Shown here: in pieces, positions 24,796 through 26,695 of the stretch
How positions within the stretch are numbered: position 1 is the first letter of the stretch
Layout of the letters: each line of letters opens with the position of its first letter
NCBI GenBank assembly: GCA_964477295.1
Contig: CAYZEZ010000023.1
Span: forward strand, 1 to 26,695
DNA from: CAYZEZ01 sp964477295
Lineage (GTDB): Bacteria > Bacteroidota > Bacteroidia > Bacteroidales > SM23-62
Direction of reading: 5' to 3'
Length of the DNA: 26,695 nucleotides
Made by a program: the position numbers and the translations under genes
The notes under the pieces: model-generated
What the model was told of the DNA's origin: nothing
What the model saw: the letters and a program-made list of their open reading frames with translations, nothing else
Databases searched by the model: none

Positions 24796-25596
24796 ATGAA
24801 TCAATCCGTTGCAAACATTCACCCCGAAGCCAAAATTGGAAAAAACGTAATCATTGAACCATTTGCCACCATTGGTAAGGATGTAGAAATAGGTGATGGA
24901 ACCTGGGTCGGACCAACCGCCGTTATCATGGATGGCGCCAGGATCGGTAAAAATTGTAAAATATTTCCTGGTGCTATTGTTTCTGCTATACCACAGGATT
25001 TAAAATATGCCGGAGAGTATTCTCTCCTTGAGGTGGGTGATAATACAACCATCAGGGAGTTCTGTACGGTTAACCGGGGGACAAAGTCCACCGGGAAAAC
25101 AGTTATCGGGGACAATACACTTCTTATGGCCTATGTTCATGTGGCCCACGATTGTACTATCGGCAACCAATGTGTACTGGTAAACGGAGCCACCCTGGGC
25201 GGGGAAGTGATAGTCGATGATTGGGCTATCATCAGCGCACAAAGTATCATTCATCAGTTTTGCAGCGTGGGAAAGCATGTAATGATAAGCGGTGGCTCAA
25301 AGATGGGAAGAGACGTCCCACCCTATGTTACTGCTGCCAGGGATCCGCTGTCTTACTATGGAGTAAATTCCATCGGGTTGACCAGACGAAATTTTACCAA
25401 AGAAAAAATTGCCGAAATCCAGGATATTTACAGGGTACTTTTCCAGAAGGGTTACAATATTACCAATGCCGTGGAGATAATTAAGAAAGATTTTCCGGAA
25501 TCTGAGGAAAAAACCGAGATCCTTACTTTCATAAAAAAATCAAGAAGAGGATTGATAAAAGGAATCGGTAGTGATGATCAGGTCGAAATAGGCTGA
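24796..25596 (+). CDS. lpxA: Acyl-ACP:UDP-N-acetylglucosamine O-acyltransferase
   Basis: LpxA transfers a 3-hydroxyacyl chain from ACP to the 3-OH of UDP-GlcNAc, the first step of lipid A synthesis; it works as a cytoplasmic trimer. The protein has 266 residues. Hexapeptide repeats form the left-handed beta-helix from about 1 to 190 (IHPEAKIGKNVIIEPFATIG). The catalytic histidine is H118 in YVHVAHDCTIGNQ. Family blocks SAIPQDLKYAGE, EFCTVNRGT and GVNSIGLTRRNF are present, and the C-terminal helical domain (about 195-262) follows. The order lpxD, lpxC-fabZ, lpxA places all three acyl-loading steps together; lpxB is not in the window. The last 19 nt overlap the 3' end of convergent thiL. Confidence 0.97.
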   Translation: MNQSVANIHPEAKIGKNVIIEPFATIGKDVEIGDGTWVGPTAVIMDGARIGKNCKIFPGAIVSAIPQDLKYAGEYSLLEVGDNTTIREFCTVNRGTKSTGKTVIGDNTLLMAYVHVAHDCTIGNQCVLVNGATLGGEVIVDDWAIISAQSIIHQFCSVGKHVMISGGSKMGRDVPPYVTAARDPLSYYGVNSIGLTRRNFTKEKIAEIQDIYRVLFQKGYNITNAVEIIKKDFPESEEKTEILTFIKKSRRGLIKGIGSDDQVEIG

Positions 25597-26630
25597 TTCA
25601 TAGCATCCCAGCCGGAAGCCTTGAGTTCAATTTCACTCCCGCCTGTAGTAATCCACTTGCATCCTTCCTCCTTATCAACAGTGTGACCCAGCACCGAAAT
25701 GCCATCCATTTTGTCCACCTGGTCCATCATTTCAACAGGGAGGGTAAAAAGCAGTTCATAATCATCTCCGCCGTTAAGGGCACAAATGACAGGCTCCATG
25801 TTCAGTTCGCGGGCAGTCTTGTCTGCTTCCACATCAACAGGAATCCGGTCCTGGAATATTTTACACCCAACGCCTGATTGCCTGCAGATATGTAACAGGT
25901 CGGAAGATAATCCATCCGAAACATCGATCATGGCGGTAGGCAAAATGCCTTTATCCTGAAAAACTTCGAAAATATCTTTCCGGGCCTCTGGCTTCAACTG
26001 CCGTTCAATCAGGTAAGTATATTTATCCAGCACAGGCTGAATAGTGGGGTCCGATTCAAATATTTTTCTTTCCCTTTCAAGGATCTGCAATCCAAGGTAT
26101 GCTGCACCCAGGTTTCCCGACACACAGATCAGGTCGTTCTTTTTGGCCCCATTCCTGTAAACCAGCTTCTGCTTCGGAGCATATCCAACTGCAGTGATAC
26201 TTATCAGCATCCCTGTCATTGAAGAGGATGTATCCCCTCCCACCAGGTCAACCTTATACTGTTCACAGGCCAGCTTAATTCCCTGGTAGAGCTGCTCAAT
26301 GGCCTGGAGCGAGAATTTACCTGATAATCCAATGGACACAGTAACCTGGGCAGGCTTTGCATTCATGGCATAAATATCACTCAGGTTGACAACAACAGCC
26401 TTATATCCAAGATGTTTCATCGGGTGATAAACAAGGTTAAAATGAATCCCTTCCAGTAACAGATCTGTCGTCAGGACCATCTTATTTTCCCCGTGATCAA
26501 TCACTGCAGCATCATCACCAATCCCCTTCACACTGCTTTTTTGGGTTAGTTTAATTTTGCCTGTAAGATGTTCGATGAGTTTGAATTCCCCCAGCTCTGA
26601 AAGTGTTGTTATTTTTTTCTTTTCTGGCAT
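25578..26630 (-). CDS. thiL: Thiamine-monophosphate kinase
   Basis: ThiL phosphorylates thiamine monophosphate with ATP to the active cofactor thiamine diphosphate. The protein has 350 residues, typical for the family, and has the two-domain AIR-synthase/ThiL fold. The N-terminal half carries KGIGDDAAVID (about 35-45), TTDLLLEGIHF with the conserved metal-binding aspartate (about 54-64), and DLVGGDTSSS. The C-terminal half has MIDVSDGLSSDLLHICRQSG and the ALNGGDDYELLFTLP block. ATG 26630 (MPEKKKITTLSELGEFKLIE) fits the usual N-terminus. It is transcribed alone from the right and runs 19 nt into the end of lpxA, with no terminator evident between the two converging units. Confidence 0.96.
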   Translation of the reverse strand: MPEKKKITTLSELGEFKLIEHLTGKIKLTQKSSVKGIGDDAAVIDHGENKMVLTTDLLLEGIHFNLVYHPMKHLGYKAVVVNLSDIYAMNAKPAQVTVSIGLSGKFSLQAIEQLYQGIKLACEQYKVDLVGGDTSSSMTGMLISITAVGYAPKQKLVYRNGAKKNDLICVSGNLGAAYLGLQILERERKIFESDPTIQPVLDKYTYLIERQLKPEARKDIFEVFQDKGILPTAMIDVSDGLSSDLLHICRQSGVGCKIFQDRIPVDVEADKTARELNMEPVICALNGGDDYELLFTLPVEMMDQVDKMDGISVLGHTVDKEEGCKWITTGGSEIELKASGWDAMNQPIST

Positions 26631-26674
26631 CCGGCAAGGGTGTTATATGACGGTTAAATCAAAGTAAAATTGAC

Positions 26675-26682
26675 CAAAATTA
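26675..26682 (-). promoter_or_regulatory. Possible -7 box for thiL
   Basis: On the minus strand TAATTTTG matches TAnnTTTG exactly and lies 44 nt upstream of the thiL ATG. The -33 TTTG would fall beyond the window edge and cannot be checked. Confidence 0.3.
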
Positions 26683-26695
26683 ATTTAGATTTAGT

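Noticed and set aside
1..26695. A new multi-gene defence, biosynthetic or mobile system
   Set aside because: Every substantial gene belongs to a recognised core family in a plausible Bacteroidota order; only DUF4837 lacks a known function, and it has no unusual partner genes.

Overview
The window reads as an ordinary chromosomal segment of a member of the Bacteroidota, most likely a Bacteroidales/Marinilabiliales-type organism. The evidence is a full-length SprA (type IX secretion outer-membrane translocon), a Bacteroidota-specific DUF4837 lipoprotein, the LpxC-FabZ fusion typical of the phylum, a short NusA with one C-terminal helical repeat, few Shine-Dalgarno sequences, and a close match to the Bacteroidota promoter (TTTG-N19-TAnnTTTG) in front of rimP. 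I see no rRNA, tRNA, CRISPR array, insertion sequence or phage gene.

Layout. Bases 1-6992, all on +, hold the 3' part of gatA (glutamyl/aspartyl-tRNA amidotransferase A), a DUF4837 lipoprotein, an M17 leucyl aminopeptidase, pdxA (vitamin B6 synthesis) and a malic enzyme-phosphotransacetylase fusion. Bases 7120-15639 (+) hold ruvA, the 2472-residue sprA and gcvH. Bases 15647-20261 (-) hold the translation/transcription operon rimP-nusA-infB, convergent with gcvH. A divergent control region (20262-20467) separates it from bases 20468-25596 (+), which hold an HD-domain phosphohydrolase and the lipid A genes lpxD, lpxC-fabZ and lpxA. thiL (-) closes the window and its 3' end overlaps lpxA.

Functionally, lpxA, lpxC and lpxD encode the first three committed steps of lipid A synthesis, and the fused FabZ domain ties the shared hydroxyacyl-ACP pool to the same polypeptide. 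SprA is the export pore for T9SS cargo, although no cargo gene is visible here. RimP, NusA and IF-2 form a conserved ribosome-maturation/antitermination/initiation operon.

The genes are conventional and I found no convincing new multi-gene system. The unexplained material is in the gaps. (i) Six tracts have a 7-nt period, with different sequences but the same period; four of them lie around the lpxC-fabZ gene and one just upstream of lpxD. (ii) Two tracts have a 9/10-nt period built on TTGACTAAA and lie in opposite orientations. (iii) Two GTCAT...ATGAC-bounded palindromic elements follow maeB and sprA. (iv) A GNRA-capped hairpin sits in the leader of rimP, just downstream of the best promoter in the window; it changes the probable rimP start codon.
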